Assembly (NCBI RefSeq): GCF_000478605.2
Contig: NZ_ASHX02000001.1
Coordinates: forward strand, 744,001-808,000
Direction of reading: 5' to 3'
Source: Streptomyces thermolilacinus SPC6
Lineage (GTDB): Bacteria > Actinomycetota > Actinomycetes > Streptomycetales > Streptomycetaceae
DNA length: 64,000 bases
Within the stretch, counting starts at the first letter, position 1. Each line of letters opens with the position of its first letter. Made by a program: the position numbers and the translations under genes. The notes below the pieces were generated by a model that worked only from the letters and a program-made list of their open reading frames with translations, made no database searches and was not told the DNA's origin. Positions 15,095-24,573 of the stretch are shown in pieces.

Positions 15095-16516
15095 CTAGCG
15101 GGTTTGCCTGCGCAGGTGCTGCCAGACCGCCTTCGCCGCGTTGTGACCGGACATGCCGTGGACGCCGGGGCCCGGTGGGGTGGCGGAGGAGCAGAGGAAC
15201 ACCGCCGGGTGCGGGGTGTGGTAGGGCCGCAGGGTCAGGCGGGGGCGGAGCAGCAGCTGGAGACCGCGGGCGGCGCCGCAGGCGATGTCGCCGCCCACGT
15301 AGTTGGCGTTCCGGGCGGCCATCTCGGGCGGTCCTGCGGTGGCGCGGGCGAGGACTAGGTCGCGAAAGCCGGGCGCGAAGCGTTCGATCTGCCGCTCGAC
15401 CGCCTCGGTGAGGTCGCCCCGCCAGCCGTTGGGGACGTGACCGTACGCCCAGAAGACGTGCTTGCCCGCCGGGGCGCGCCCCGGGTCCACGACACTGGGC
15501 TGAGCGGTGATCAGGAACGGGGTGCCGGGCGCCGTGCCGCCGGACGCCTGGCGCAGGGCGGTGCCGATCTCCAGGCTGGAAGGACCGACCTGGACCGTGC
15601 CGGCGCGGCGGGGCTCCTCGGCGGTCCAGGGGACGGGGCCGTCCATCGCGTAGTCGATCTTGAAGACGGAGGCGCCGTACCGGTAGCCGTCGTAGAAGCG
15701 GCCGAGCCCCGCGATCCGGGCGAGCGCGGTGGGCGAGGTGTCGAAGACGTACGCGCGGGCCGGTGGCAGGTCGTCCAGCCGCTTGACCTCGTAGTCGGTG
15801 TGGACGGCCCCGCCGAGGTCCTTCAGGTACGCGGCGAGGGCGTCCGAGATGGACTGGGAGCCGCCGCGCGGCAACGGCCAGCCGCCCGCGTGCGCGGCGA
15901 GCGCGAAGACCAGGCCGATCGCGCCGGTCGCCAGCCCCCCGAGGGGTGCGATGACATGGGCGACGAGCCCGGCGAACAGGGCGCGGGCCCGGTCGTCGCG
16001 GAAGCGGCGCATCAGCCAGGTGGACGGCGGCAGCCCGTCGAGGCCGAAGCGGGCGAGGGTGACGGGGTCGCGGGGCAGCGCGGTCAGCGGCAGCGACATG
16101 AAGTCGCGGGCCAGCGTGTCCCATCTGCCGATGTACGGCTCCACGAGGCGCCGGTACGCCCCGGCGTCGCGCGGCCCGAAGGAGGCGGCCGTCTCGGAGA
16201 CGGACCGGGACAGGACGGCGGCCGTGCCGTCGTCGAAGGGGTGCGCCATGGGGAGCGGCGCGTGGAGCCATTCGAGGCCGTAGCGGTCGAGCGGCATGGC
16301 GCGGAAGGCGGGCGAACCGGCGCCCAGCGGGTGCACGGCGGAGCACGGGTCGTGGCGGAAGCCGGGGAGGGTCAGCTCCTCCGTGCGGGCTCCGCCGCCG
16401 ACCGTTCCCTTCGCCTCGAAGACGGCCGTGGAGAAGCCGCGGCGGGCCAGCTCGGCGGCGGCGGTCAGCCCGTTCGGGCCCGCCCCCACGACGACGGCAT
16501 CGAGCATCGACGGCAC
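15095..16516 (-). CDS. CrtI/phytoene-desaturase-like FAD-dependent oxidoreductase
   Basis: The 473-residue protein starts at GTG 16514-16516, preceded by AAGGAG at seven bases. The N-terminus has the Rossmann dinucleotide site [20 protein letters not shown] followed by the glutamate-bearing strand ([17 protein letters not shown]). This is the pattern of the phytoene dehydrogenase/amine oxidase superfamily. A C-terminal GGDIACGA segment near residue 410 fits the FAD pyrophosphate site. No carotenoid genes are adjacent, so the substrate is open. Close relatives without carotenoid context are common in Streptomyces and uncharacterised. The last residues ([16 protein letters not shown]) are typical of this orphan subgroup. 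Confidence 0.85.
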   Translation of the reverse strand: MPSMLDAVVVGAGPNGLTAAAELARRGFSTAVFEAKGTVGGGARTEELTLPGFRHDPCSAVHPLGAGSPAFRAMPLDRYGLEWLHAPLPMAHPFDDGTAAVLSRSVSETAASFGPRDAGAYRRLVEPYIGRWDTLARDFMSLPLTALPRDPVTLARFGLDGLPPSTWLMRRFRDDRARALFAGLVAHVIAPLGGLATGAIGLVFALAAHAGGWPLPRGGSQSISDALAAYLKDLGGAVHTDYEVKRLDDLPPARAYVFDTSPTALARIAGLGRFYDGYRYGASVFKIDYAMDGPVPWTAEEPRRAGTVQVGPSSLEIGTALRQASGGTAPGTPFLITAQPSVVDPGRAPAGKHVFWAYGHVPNGWRGDLTEAVERQIERFAPGFRDLVLARATAGPPEMAARNANYVGGDIACGAARGLQLLLRPRLTLRPYHTPHPAVFLCSSATPPGPGVHGMSGHNAAKAVWQHLRRQTR

Positions 16517-16617
16517 CTTCGGACTCCTTCGTCAGCCGACGGCCAGGACAGCCCAGGATAGGGCGCGGCACCCGGCCGCCGGGCGCCGGGCGGGCCTTGA
16601 CCGGCGGCGGGCCCTCG

Positions 16618-16777
16618 CCACCGGAAGGCGGCGAGCGGGCTCCGCGCTCACCATCGGCGTGCGGTGAACGGGCCTCGCCCGCGCCGCCGGAGGGCGGCGA
16701 AAGGGATCGGCCCGCGCCCCCGACGGACGGTGAACGAGCCCCGCCCGCGCCACCAGTGGGCGGCGGGCGGGGCGCGG
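16618..16777. repeat. 33-bp tandem repeat, nearly five units
   Basis: Four complete 33-bp units lie at 16618-16650, 16651-16683, 16684-16716 and 16717-16749, followed by a partial fifth from 16750. Each starts with CC-CC/CG and contains a GG(T/C)GA(A/G)(C/A)G core, followed by CCGCG ends in units 2-4. The period is eleven codons, so open frames persist across it on both strands (plus-strand phase PPEGGER...). No ribosome site supports translation. It sits in the 321-bp space between two minus-strand genes. Confidence 0.8.
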
Positions 16778-16802
16778 TGCGTCACTGCGACACGCGGACG
16801 GC

Positions 16803-16830
16803 GGGCGCCGGGCGGCGGCACGCGGCGCCC
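16803..16830 (-). terminator. GC-rich stem-loop after the phosphatase gene
   Basis: GGGCGCCG (16803-16810) and CGGCGCCC (16823-16830) form a perfect 8-bp stem with a 12-base loop. It begins eight bases beyond the stop of the minus-strand gene at 16838. Position and stem strength suit a streptomycete terminator, which often lacks a U-run. Confidence 0.55.
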
Positions 16831-16837
16831 AGGAGCG

Positions 16838-17668
16838 TCACTGGGCCCGCAGCAGTGAGGCGACGCGCCTGGCGGTCGCCTCGTCGCGCGCCGCCGTGAA
16901 CGGCAGGGTGTTGTCGCCCGTGACGCGGAACGGGTCGCCCGCGATCGTGCGGTGGGCGCCGCCCGCCTCCGTGACGAGGAGGATGCCCGCCGCGTGGTCC
17001 CAGGCGTACTCCCAGGTGAACGCGACGGCCTCGGAGTCGCCGCGCGCCACCGCCAGGTACGCCAGGCCCGCCGAGCCGCACGGCTGGGGATCGACGCCCT
17101 CGACGGCGAGGCCCGCGAGCGCCTCCTTCTGGGCAGGGGTCGTGTAGTCGGGGTGCGCCGTGGCGACGCGGATCGTCGCGCCGGGCTCGGGGGCACCGGC
17201 CCGCAGCGCCGCGCCGTTCAGCCGGGCGCCCCCGCCGCGTACGGCGACGGCCATCTCGCCGGTCGCGGGCGCGTACGTCCAGGACGCCAGCAGCTCGCCG
17301 TGCCGGGCGAGGGCGACGAGCACGCAGAAGCCGGGGTCGCCGTGGACGAACTGGCGTGTGCCGTCGACCGGGTCCACGATCCAGACGGGCGCGTCGCCGC
17401 GCACCGCGGCGTACAGGGACGGGTCGGCGTGGACGCCCTCCTCCCCCACCACGACGGAACCGGGCAGCAGCGCCGTCAAGGACCGCGTCAGATGTATCTC
17501 GGCCTGACGGTCGGCGACGGTGACCAGGTCGTGCGGCCCCGACTTCTCGTCCACCTCGTGCGCGGCGAGCTGCCGCCAGCGGGGCATCACCTCGGCGGCG
17601 GCGGCCGCGCGGACCGCGTCCTCGGCGGCGGACAGGAAACCGGTGTCGTGCAGCAGCTCATCGATCAT
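16838..17668 (-). CDS. Inositol monophosphatase family protein (HisN/IMPase-like)
   Basis: The 276-residue protein has the Mg-dependent phosphatase motifs in order: LVTVADRQAEIHL (residues about 49-61), VVGEEG with the metal-binding Glu pair, IVDPVDGTRQFVHG (metal-binding Asp-Pro-x-Asp-Gly-Thr) and the C-terminal WEYAWDHAAGILLVTEAGG. Such enzymes dephosphorylate inositol phosphate, histidinol phosphate or related sugars. The tyrosine-glutamate before WDHAAG is a variation of the usual substrate-side loop. No histidine or inositol genes are adjacent, so the substrate is not decided. The 33-bp repeat lies just downstream. Confidence 0.85.
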   Translation of the reverse strand: MIDELLHDTGFLSAAEDAVRAAAAAEVMPRWRQLAAHEVDEKSGPHDLVTVADRQAEIHLTRSLTALLPGSVVVGEEGVHADPSLYAAVRGDAPVWIVDPVDGTRQFVHGDPGFCVLVALARHGELLASWTYAPATGEMAVAVRGGGARLNGAALRAGAPEPGATIRVATAHPDYTTPAQKEALAGLAVEGVDPQPCGSAGLAYLAVARGDSEAVAFTWEYAWDHAAGILLVTEAGGAHRTIAGDPFRVTGDNTLPFTAARDEATARRVASLLRAQ

Positions 17669-17845
17669 GCGTCCATCACACCACGCCCCACTGACACTCG
17701 GGGTTCACACAGGGTGACGCCTGGTGGCCCGGGCGCCCCGGAGCGTCACCCGCCGTTCGCCCCGGGTTCCCGAAGCGGGCCCGGTGTCGGCCGGCTCCCG
17801 CCCCGCGCTGAGGCGTTGTCAGTGGCGCCTGCCAGGATCGGGGAC

Positions 17846-20800
17846 ATGAACGTCCGCGCCCCGCTCCGCTCGGAGCTCCACACGTCGCAGGTGTACGTCG
17901 CGTGGGTGCGCGCCCACGACCCCGGCGCGGAACCGGCCGCGGTCGCGCTGCTCGACGAGGTGGCGAGCGGCGTGCACCGGGCGCGGGAGAAGCCGGGCCG
18001 TTTCGTGGAGGGCCTGGAGCGGCGGGCGCGGGAGCTGCCGCCGGCGCACCGGCCGTGGTTCTGGGACACGGTGGCGCACCGGCTGTGCGGCTGGAACGAC
18101 CGGTACGCGGGGCGGGCGTTCGCGCTGGCGCGGAAGGCGGAGCGGGAGCACACGCTGCCGGTGGACCGGGAGTGGCACGCGGCGAACGTGCGGCTGCTCG
18201 CCGAGGCCGGGGCGCTGCCCGCGAAGGAGTTGAGCGACCACCAGCGCTGGCTCGCGTCGGTGTTCGACGCCGGGGAGGCGCACCGGGAGTTCCTGCGGGT
18301 GCTGACGTCGTGGGCCGCGTCGCCGGGTGAGCTGCCCGCCGACCTGGCGCGGCGGGTGCGGACGTCGGCGCGTGCGGCCGGTCTCGGCGTCGCGGAAGAG
18401 GCGCGGGTCCTCGCGCGCGTGGTGGGCGGTGCGCGCGGCAAGGCGGTGCCGGACGCGCTGTTCGACGCGGTGGCCGCGCTGGTGGAGGAGCATCCGCAGG
18501 ACGACGAGGTGTACGCGGCGCTGGTGGACCTGTTCCCGGACTCGCGGGGCGACGCGGCGGCCTGGTTGCGGCTGCTCCAGCGGTCCGGGGCGGCCGACGC
18601 CGTGGTGGCGGGCCGGGTGACGCCCGAGGGCGGGGTCGCCGGGTGGCTGGGGCGGTACACGCGCATGTACTCCCACGGGCGGCGCGGTGGCGGCGTGTTC
18701 CGGCAGCGGATGCCGGAGGAGCTGTTCGGCCTGGTGGCCCGGTTCGCGCCGCGGCTCCGCGCCGCTGAGGCGCCGGTGCGGCTGCACGAGGACCGCTATC
18801 GCTATCCGGGGCTCGACGCGGACCTGCTGGACGCGTGCCTGGCCGAGGGGATCGCGGTGGAGGACCCGGGCGACGCGGTGCGGCTGGAGTTCTGGGGCGA
18901 GCGGTCGCGGCGTGACCTGAAGGCGCTCGCCGCCGACCCGGTGTTCGGGCGGCGGCTGGAGGGCACGGTCCACGCCCGGCTGCGCGGCGGGGGCACGGCG
19001 ATCACGCGGATGCCGGAGAACGCGGGCATCGCCGCGGAGGTGCGGGCCCGGGTCGAGGCGCTGCTGCGGGAGGTGCGCGGCGGCGGGGTCGCGGCGGCCG
19101 ACGAGGCGCTGGACGAGCTGGCGAAGCTGCTGGACCGGCCGACGGCGACCGCCCTGGACGGTATCGAGGAGTCGCTGGCCGGCCTGGACCTGACGGGTCC
19201 CCTGGCGCGTGCTCTGCGGGCCGGGCTGCCCGAGGAGCTCGCCTGGCCCGTCCTGGAGGACGCCGTCGCCGAGTTCGGTCCCGGCGGGGTGCGGGGCGTG
19301 ACGTGCACCTGGCCGGTGCTGACCGTGTACGGGCGGGACCGTGCCGTGGCGGTGGACCACGCGGGAAGGCGCGGGGCGTGCGCGTTCACCGTCCCCGAGG
19401 ACGCGACGACGCACGTGGCGCACTTCGCGGGCGGCCGGTTCCTGGTCAGCTGGACGACGGAGGGGAGCGGCGCGTGCGGGACGCGTGCCTTCTGGTCCGA
19501 CCGGCCCGACGACGTGTTCGCACCGGAGCGTACGTTGGGACTGCGGCCGTTCGACGGGCTCGTCAGCGGCGCGTTCGGCTACCAGTTCGCCTCATCGGAC
19601 GAGGGCGGGCGGCACGACGGGAGCCGGGTGCTGCGGCCCGGCGACCGGGACGGCATCGACCACCGCGAGCTCCAGATGAGCGACGGCACGCGGCTGTGGA
19701 GCGGGCGGGTCTTCGACGGCCACTGGGAGCGCGTGGACCCGGTGACGGGCGCGCCGCTGGGCGACCGTACGCTGCCCGCGTTCCACCGGGAAGGCGAGGT
19801 GCCGCCGGGGTGGGCGGTGTTCGCGGACTCGCTGTCGCTGGCGGCCCTGCCGGAGGGCGCTCCGCCGTCGCCGCTGGGGCAGGACGGGCGGCTGGTCGGC
19901 TGCCGGGTGTTGTACCGGACGCCGTACGCGGGGCCGTCGCCGACGGACTTTGTGCTGGAGGGCGTCGACGGCCGCCGGGGCCGGTTCCGCAGTACCAAGC
20001 CGGGGCGGCGCCCGTGGGGTGTCGTGCGGCTGCCCGCGGGCGGCGAGGACGCGGTGCTGGTCGAGCCGGACAGCGTCCGGGTGCACGCCGTGGGGGACGG
20101 TTCGCTGTTGTGGGAGGCGCACGGCTTCCCGGGCGGTGAGCGGGCCACGTGGCGCCGGCCGTCCGGGCACGCCGTCGGGCCGGTGCCCCCGCCCGCGTAC
20201 TGGCACTTCCTCACCCCGCGCGACGAGACGTCCTCGAAGGCGTTGCGCGCGGTCGGCGACGACGCCGTGCGGGCGCTCCTCGACGCGGCGCGCGGCGGTG
20301 GAGCGCCGGGCGACGGCGGGGAGGCGGGCGACGGCGAGGCGGCCGTGCGGGAGGTGCTGGCGCGGGTGCTGCCCGAGGTGGCGGAGCCGCGGGTGGTGGC
20401 CGGTGTGGTGCGAGCGGCGCTGCTCGCGGCGGACGTGCTGCGGCGGCGCGAGCGGCTGTCCCGGCGCGTCGCGGCCATGCGGTCGGGCCCGGTGGTGACC
20501 CTGCCCGCCGAGGTGCCGGACACGGTGCTGCTGCCCGCCCTGTACGGGCTGCTGCCGCGCCTGCGCCCGTACGCGGCGCCCGCGGTCCGGCCGCTCCCGG
20601 CGACGCTCACGGCGGTCGCGGCGGACGGCCGACATCTGCGCGGCGAGATCGGCGCGGAGGCCGCCGTCCTGGCGCTGCCCGCGAGGCCCGGCGAGTGGAC
20701 GGCTCTGGCCGGGCGGATCGACGCGGTCGCGTGGCGCGCGGCGGTGGAGACGACGGCCGGCACGGACCGGGACGCCCTGGCGGCGCTGCTGCGGGTGTGG

Positions 20801-22492
20801 AGCGGGCAGCCGTTCGCCGAGCGCGGCAGCCGGTGGCGCACCGGCCGGGCGCCGCACGCGGGTGTGGACGCCCGCCGGGCCGCCGGGGGCCTGCTGGCCA
20901 CGGGCGCGGGGCAGGACGGGACGGTGCGGTTCCTCCAGCCCGCCGCCGAGTCGGCGCCGGACGGCGCCGAGGACGTGACGACGGTGACCGTCGAGCGGGA
21001 CGACGCGGCGCGCCTGCCGAGGCTGCTGGAGCTGGTGGAGCGGCACGGCCCTGTTGCGCTGTCGCCCGAGGCGGTGGACGTGTTCGCGCGGCGGACCGGT
21101 GTGCGGGGCCCCGTCGCGGCGCTGGTGCTGGGCGGGCTGCCGCGCCGCGAGGGGTACGAGGCCGACCGGAAGATGCTGCGGTCGAAGCCGTACGCCGCGA
21201 CGACGGCCGTCATCGACGCGTACCAGTCGCTGTGGAACGGGCTCGGCGCGGACGGCCGGGCGGCCGTCCTCGCCGCCGGTGTGCCGGAGGACCCGGCGCG
21301 GCTGTGGGCGGACGGCGGGATGACGGCCGCCGCCGAGCGGATGGCGGAGGTGTGGGTGCGGCTCGTCGGCGGGCAGGCGTACGTCGGCGAGGACCTGGCC
21401 GGCGCGGTGGAGGCGGACCTGGGGCTGGGGCAGGACTGGGCGCGGAGCCTGGCCACCGGGGAGCCGCCGGGCGAGGTGGCGGGCTTCGACGGCGCGGGGT
21501 TCGTCCTGGTGGAGGACCGCAGGGGCGGGCTGACCGTGTACGGCGCGAACGCGGACGGCACGGCCGGCGCGTATGCGGGACGGCGGGTCCTGGACGACCG
21601 GCTCGTGTCGCTCGTCGTGTGGGCGCTGACCGAGCGGCCCGTCGGCGACCCGGCCGCGGCCGCCGCCGTCAGGCTCCACGGCCGGCTGGCCGGGCTGATG
21701 GACGACCCGGGGACGCTCGTCCCGCTGTACGGGGAGCGGAGGCTGGCGGACGCGCTGGCCGCCGACCCGGCCGTGCCGCCGTACGCGGGCCCGGTGCTGC
21801 CCTCGCCCAGGCCGGGCGGGGAGGCGGCGGTCCCGGTGGACGGCGTGTACGACGACGGGACGTTCGTCGTGGCGGTGCCCGGCGGGGACGCGCTGCTGCG
21901 GACGGCGGCACTGGGCGACCCCGAGCGGCTGGAGCGGGCCGTCCGGCTCTGCCGCGACCTGGACCGGCCGTGGCTGCTGGAGAGGATCGAGCGGCTGAGG
22001 GAGATACGTGTGGGCGGGGTGCCGCGCATGGTGGAGCGGGTGGCGTCCACGCCGGTCCCGCGGGGCGGGTACGAGCTGAACCCAACGCTGAGCGTCCCCC
22101 GCCTGGTCGCTCAGGCCGCCGACGCGCTCAGGGTGGGCGCGGACGCGGCGGCGCTGTACCTCCAGCTGCTGGCGCTGGCCCGGCCCACGGACCGCAACGT
22201 CCGCCGCTGGAACGGCTGGTCGCCCGCCCGTCACAAGGCGGCCCAGGCGGAGCTGGTGGCCGTCGGCGCCGTCGAGACGGGCCGCCGGGCCCGGGCGGGG
22301 CGCACGGCGTTCGTACCGGGCCCGTGGACGGAGGTGAAGGCGCCCGAGCTGCCGCTGGAGACCGCCAAGCTGGCCGCGTACCGGGCGTCGGTCTCCGGCA
22401 AGGAGGTGTCGTCGCCCTGCATACGGCTGCTGCCGCTGGTCCCGCCGCACGAGCTGTTCGCCCGCGCGTGGCAGGCCCGGCCGGGCGCCTAG
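17846..22492 (+). CDS. Very large (1548 aa) uncharacterised protein with propeller-like middle region
   Basis: ATG 17846 was chosen because upstream residues in this frame are non-coding in character. I do not recognise a named family. Residues 1-480 are helical and Ala/Arg/Glu-rich, suggesting repeat helices. Residues about 485-800 are rich in short strands and W/G/D turns (GRDRAVAVDHAGRRG, DAVLVEPDSVRVHAVGDG), like a beta-propeller. Residues 830-1400 alternate helices and strands. The C-terminus (LSVPRLVAQAADALRVGADAA...FVPG) is compact and conserved-looking. There is no signal peptide or membrane helix. Proteins of similar size and layout accompany MoxR-AAA ATPase/vWA modules in actinomycetes as the beta-propeller partner. 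That assignment is inference, and no MoxR or vWA gene is adjacent here. Confidence 0.8.
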   Translation: MNVRAPLRSELHTSQVYVAWVRAHDPGAEPAAVALLDEVASGVHRAREKPGRFVEGLERRARELPPAHRPWFWDTVAHRLCGWNDRYAGRAFALARKAEREHTLPVDREWHAANVRLLAEAGALPAKELSDHQRWLASVFDAGEAHREFLRVLTSWAASPGELPADLARRVRTSARAAGLGVAEEARVLARVVGGARGKAVPDALFDAVAALVEEHPQDDEVYAALVDLFPDSRGDAAAWLRLLQRSGAADAVVAGRVTPEGGVAGWLGRYTRMYSHGRRGGGVFRQRMPEELFGLVARFAPRLRAAEAPVRLHEDRYRYPGLDADLLDACLAEGIAVEDPGDAVRLEFWGERSRRDLKALAADPVFGRRLEGTVHARLRGGGTAITRMPENAGIAAEVRARVEALLREVRGGGVAAADEALDELAKLLDRPTATALDGIEESLAGLDLTGPLARALRAGLPEELAWPVLEDAVAEFGPGGVRGVTCTWPVLTVYGRDRAVAVDHAGRRGACAFTVPEDATTHVAHFAGGRFLVSWTTEGSGACGTRAFWSDRPDDVFAPERTLGLRPFDGLVSGAFGYQFASSDEGGRHDGSRVLRPGDRDGIDHRELQMSDGTRLWSGRVFDGHWERVDPVTGAPLGDRTLPAFHREGEVPPGWAVFADSLSLAALPEGAPPSPLGQDGRLVGCRVLYRTPYAGPSPTDFVLEGVDGRRGRFRSTKPGRRPWGVVRLPAGGEDAVLVEPDSVRVHAVGDGSLLWEAHGFPGGERATWRRPSGHAVGPVPPPAYWHFLTPRDETSSKALRAVGDDAVRALLDAARGGGAPGDGGEAGDGEAAVREVLARVLPEVAEPRVVAGVVRAALLAADVLRRRERLSRRVAAMRSGPVVTLPAEVPDTVLLPALYGLLPRLRPYAAPAVRPLPATLTAVAADGRHLRGEIGAEAAVLALPARPGEWTALAGRIDAVAWRAAVETTAGTDRDALAALLRVWSGQPFAERGSRWRTGRAPHAGVDARRAAGGLLATGAGQDGTVRFLQPAAESAPDGAEDVTTVTVERDDAARLPRLLELVERHGPVALSPEAVDVFARRTGVRGPVAALVLGGLPRREGYEADRKMLRSKPYAATTAVIDAYQSLWNGLGADGRAAVLAAGVPEDPARLWADGGMTAAAERMAEVWVRLVGGQAYVGEDLAGAVEADLGLGQDWARSLATGEPPGEVAGFDGAGFVLVEDRRGGLTVYGANADGTAGAYAGRRVLDDRLVSLVVWALTERPVGDPAAAAAVRLHGRLAGLMDDPGTLVPLYGERRLADALAADPAVPPYAGPVLPSPRPGGEAAVPVDGVYDDGTFVVAVPGGDALLRTAALGDPERLERAVRLCRDLDRPWLLERIERLREIRVGGVPRMVERVASTPVPRGGYELNPTLSVPRLVAQAADALRVGADAAALYLQLLALARPTDRNVRRWNGWSPARHKAAQAELVAVGAVETGRRARAGRTAFVPGPWTEVKAPELPLETAKLAAYRASVSGKEVSSPCIRLLPLVPPHELFARAWQARPGA

Positions 22493-23895
22493 ACCGGCGG
22501 CCGGTGCTCGTACCAGCGGCGGTCGTCCTCCAGTTGCGCGGCGAGCGAGACGAGGCGCTCCTCGCCGCCGCCCGGGCCGAGCAGCTGTGCCCCGACGGGC
22601 AGGCCGTCGCGGGTGAACCCGGCGGGCACGTTGACCCCGGGCCAGCCCAGCACGTTCCACGGCCAGGCGTACGGGCAGGCCGCCGCCATCGTCAGGTCGG
22701 TGCGCCAGCCGGGCACCCCGTCGAACGCGCCGATCCTCGGGGGCGGCGCGGCCGTCGTGGGCGTGAGGACCACGTCGTACCCGGCGAACAGCGCGCCGAT
22801 CCTGCGGTGCTGGTGGCGTTCGCGGGCGCGGGCGGCGCGCAGGGCCCGGCCGCGCAGCCGGTGCCCGGTGCGGGTGGCGCCGAGGGTGCGCGGGTCGAGG
22901 AGCGCCGGGTCGGGGTGCCGGTCGGCGTACGCGGCGATCCCGGCCGTGGCGCGGGGCAGGAAGCTCAGGCCGATGAGCCCGTAGCGGGGCCTGGCCTCCT
23001 CGACGGTGTGGCCGAGCCGGGCGAGGGTGTCGGCGAGGTCCGTGACGGCGCGGCGTATGTCGGGGTGGAGCGGGGCCGGTGTGGCGGTGAAGGGCGGCCG
23101 CAAGGCCAGGGCGACGCGCAGGCGGCCGGGGTCACGGCGGGCGGCGGCCGAGGCGTCCACGGCGGGCGGGCGGTACCGCTCGCGCGGGTGCGACCCGGCG
23201 ACGGCGTCGAGGAGGAGGGCCGCGTCGGCGACCGTACGGGCTAGGGGGCCGTTGACGGTGAGGCCCTCGAAGCAGTCGTCGTACGGGTGGACGGAGACGC
23301 GGCCGCGCTGCGGTTTGATGCCGACGAGGTGGGTCCAGGCGGCGGGGATGCGGATGGACCCGGCGCCGTCCGAGCCGAGCGCGGCGGGTACGAGTCCGGC
23401 GGCGACGGCCGCGGCGGACCCGCCGGAGGAGCCGCCGGGGGTGTGGCCGGGGTTCCAGGGGTTGCGGGTGGCGCCGAAGGCGGGGCCCTCGGTGAACGGC
23501 CACTGCCCGAGCTCGCAGGTGTTGGTCTTGCCGACGACGACGGCCCCGGCGGCGCGGAGTCTGCGGACGGCCTCCCCGTCGGCGGTGGCGGGCGGAATGT
23601 CGCCGGGGCAGCCGAAGCGGGTGGGCAGCCCGGCGACATCGGTGTCGTCCTTGACGGCGACGGGGACGCCGAGGAGCGGCGCGCGCTCCCCCGCGGCGAG
23701 ACGCCGGTCGGCTTCCTCGGCCTCGGCGAGCGCGGCGTCGGCGCGGACGCAGCGGAAGGCGTTGAGGGTGGCACGGGTGGCCTCGACGCGTTCGAGCGAC
23801 GCCCGCACCAGGGCGGTCGAGGTGGTCAGCCCCTCCCTCAACCACCGTGCCTGCTCTGCGAGTCCGAGGTCCGCGGGGGTGGCTTCGGTGGTCAT
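22489..23895 (-). CDS. Amidase signature family hydrolase
   Basis: This 468-residue protein has the amidase-signature catalytic triad: Lys in GVPVAVKDDTDVAG, the cis-Ser in TPGGSSGGSAAAVAAG and the nucleophile Ser in GSDGAGSIRIPA. It is the normal length for the family, which hydrolyses amides, carbamates or amide bonds in cyclic compounds. The CWPWNVLGWPGVNVPAG-type C-terminal loop (here AWPWNVLGWPGVNVPAG) is also typical. It is not GatA, because GatB/GatC are absent. The gene is convergent with the 1548-aa gene and the two stop codons share one CTAG at 22489-22492. Confidence 0.92.
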   Translation of the reverse strand: MTTEATPADLGLAEQARWLREGLTTSTALVRASLERVEATRATLNAFRCVRADAALAEAEEADRRLAAGERAPLLGVPVAVKDDTDVAGLPTRFGCPGDIPPATADGEAVRRLRAAGAVVVGKTNTCELGQWPFTEGPAFGATRNPWNPGHTPGGSSGGSAAAVAAGLVPAALGSDGAGSIRIPAAWTHLVGIKPQRGRVSVHPYDDCFEGLTVNGPLARTVADAALLLDAVAGSHPRERYRPPAVDASAAARRDPGRLRVALALRPPFTATPAPLHPDIRRAVTDLADTLARLGHTVEEARPRYGLIGLSFLPRATAGIAAYADRHPDPALLDPRTLGATRTGHRLRGRALRAARARERHQHRRIGALFAGYDVVLTPTTAAPPPRIGAFDGVPGWRTDLTMAAACPYAWPWNVLGWPGVNVPAGFTRDGLPVGAQLLGPGGGEERLVSLAAQLEDDRRWYEHRPPV

Positions 23896-23996
23896 GCGGG
23901 CGGAGCCTACCGTCGGGTAACCCCCGTGTCAGGAGGGCGACCCCGCCGTCGAGCACTCCAGCCGGCGCACGTACCTCGTGCTGCGGCGGCTTTGAG

Positions 23997-24450
23997 TCAC
24001 GGCGGCGCGCGGTCGAGGAGGGCGGCGAGGGTGAACCCCGTGCGGGCGAGGGCCTCCGTCTCCGGCGCCGGGGTCGAGGAAGTGGAAGGTGAGATCGACG
24101 GGGTGGTCCCACCAGGTGGTGAGGTGCCTGGCGTGACCGGGGCGGACCACTCGTGTGGAAGGCGAGGAGCGCGTGGCCGCCGGGGCGCAGGACGCGGGCG
24201 AACTCGGCGTACGCGGCGTCCCTGCCCGCCCGGTCCAGGTGGATCACGGCGTACCAGCACAGGACACCGCCGACCGCCCCGGACCGGCAGCGCGGTCATG
24301 TCCGCCGCGGTGTACGGCAGGGCGGTGGTACGGCGCGCAACGGCGCACATGGCGGGCGACAGGTCCACACCGAGCGCCCGCACGCCGCTCCGGGGCCAGC
24401 CGGGCCGTGGCGTGGCCGGGCCCGCACCCGACGTCCAGGACGGTCCCGTG
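23997..24450 (-). pseudogene. Frameshifted SAM-dependent methyltransferase remnant
   Basis: Pieces of one class I methyltransferase are spread over all three frames on this strand. VLDVGCGPGHATARLAP (motif I) ends near 24388. GVRALGVDLSPAMCAVARR continues from 24389 in a second frame, with AADMTALPVRG near 24276. VIHLDRAGRDAAYAEFARVL and RPGGHALLAFHTS run from about 24275 to 24151 in a third frame. LTTWWDHPVDLTFHFLDP and then ALARTGFTLAALLDRAPP complete the C-terminus after two more shifts. At least four frame changes are needed and the N-terminus is missing. Clustered sequencing errors are an alternative, but neighbouring genes are intact. Confidence 0.75.
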
Positions 24451-24573
24451 GGCGGCCCGCCGCGGCGGCGCCCGGCCCACCGCCGGGGAAGCGCCGCGGC
24501 GGCCCCGGCCCGGACCGGGGGTGGAACCACGGATTCGCGCCGGTCGGCCAGGGCGGCTGGCCGGACGGCTGGT

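Noticed and set aside
16532..16753. Small ORF translating the 33-bp repeat on the minus strand
   Set aside because: The open frame is forced by the 11-codon period; no ribosome site or conserved start is seen.
19592..22660. 1022-codon antisense frame in the 1548-aa gene
   Set aside because: It is composed of Arg/Pro/Gly repeats and lacks a start with a ribosome site.
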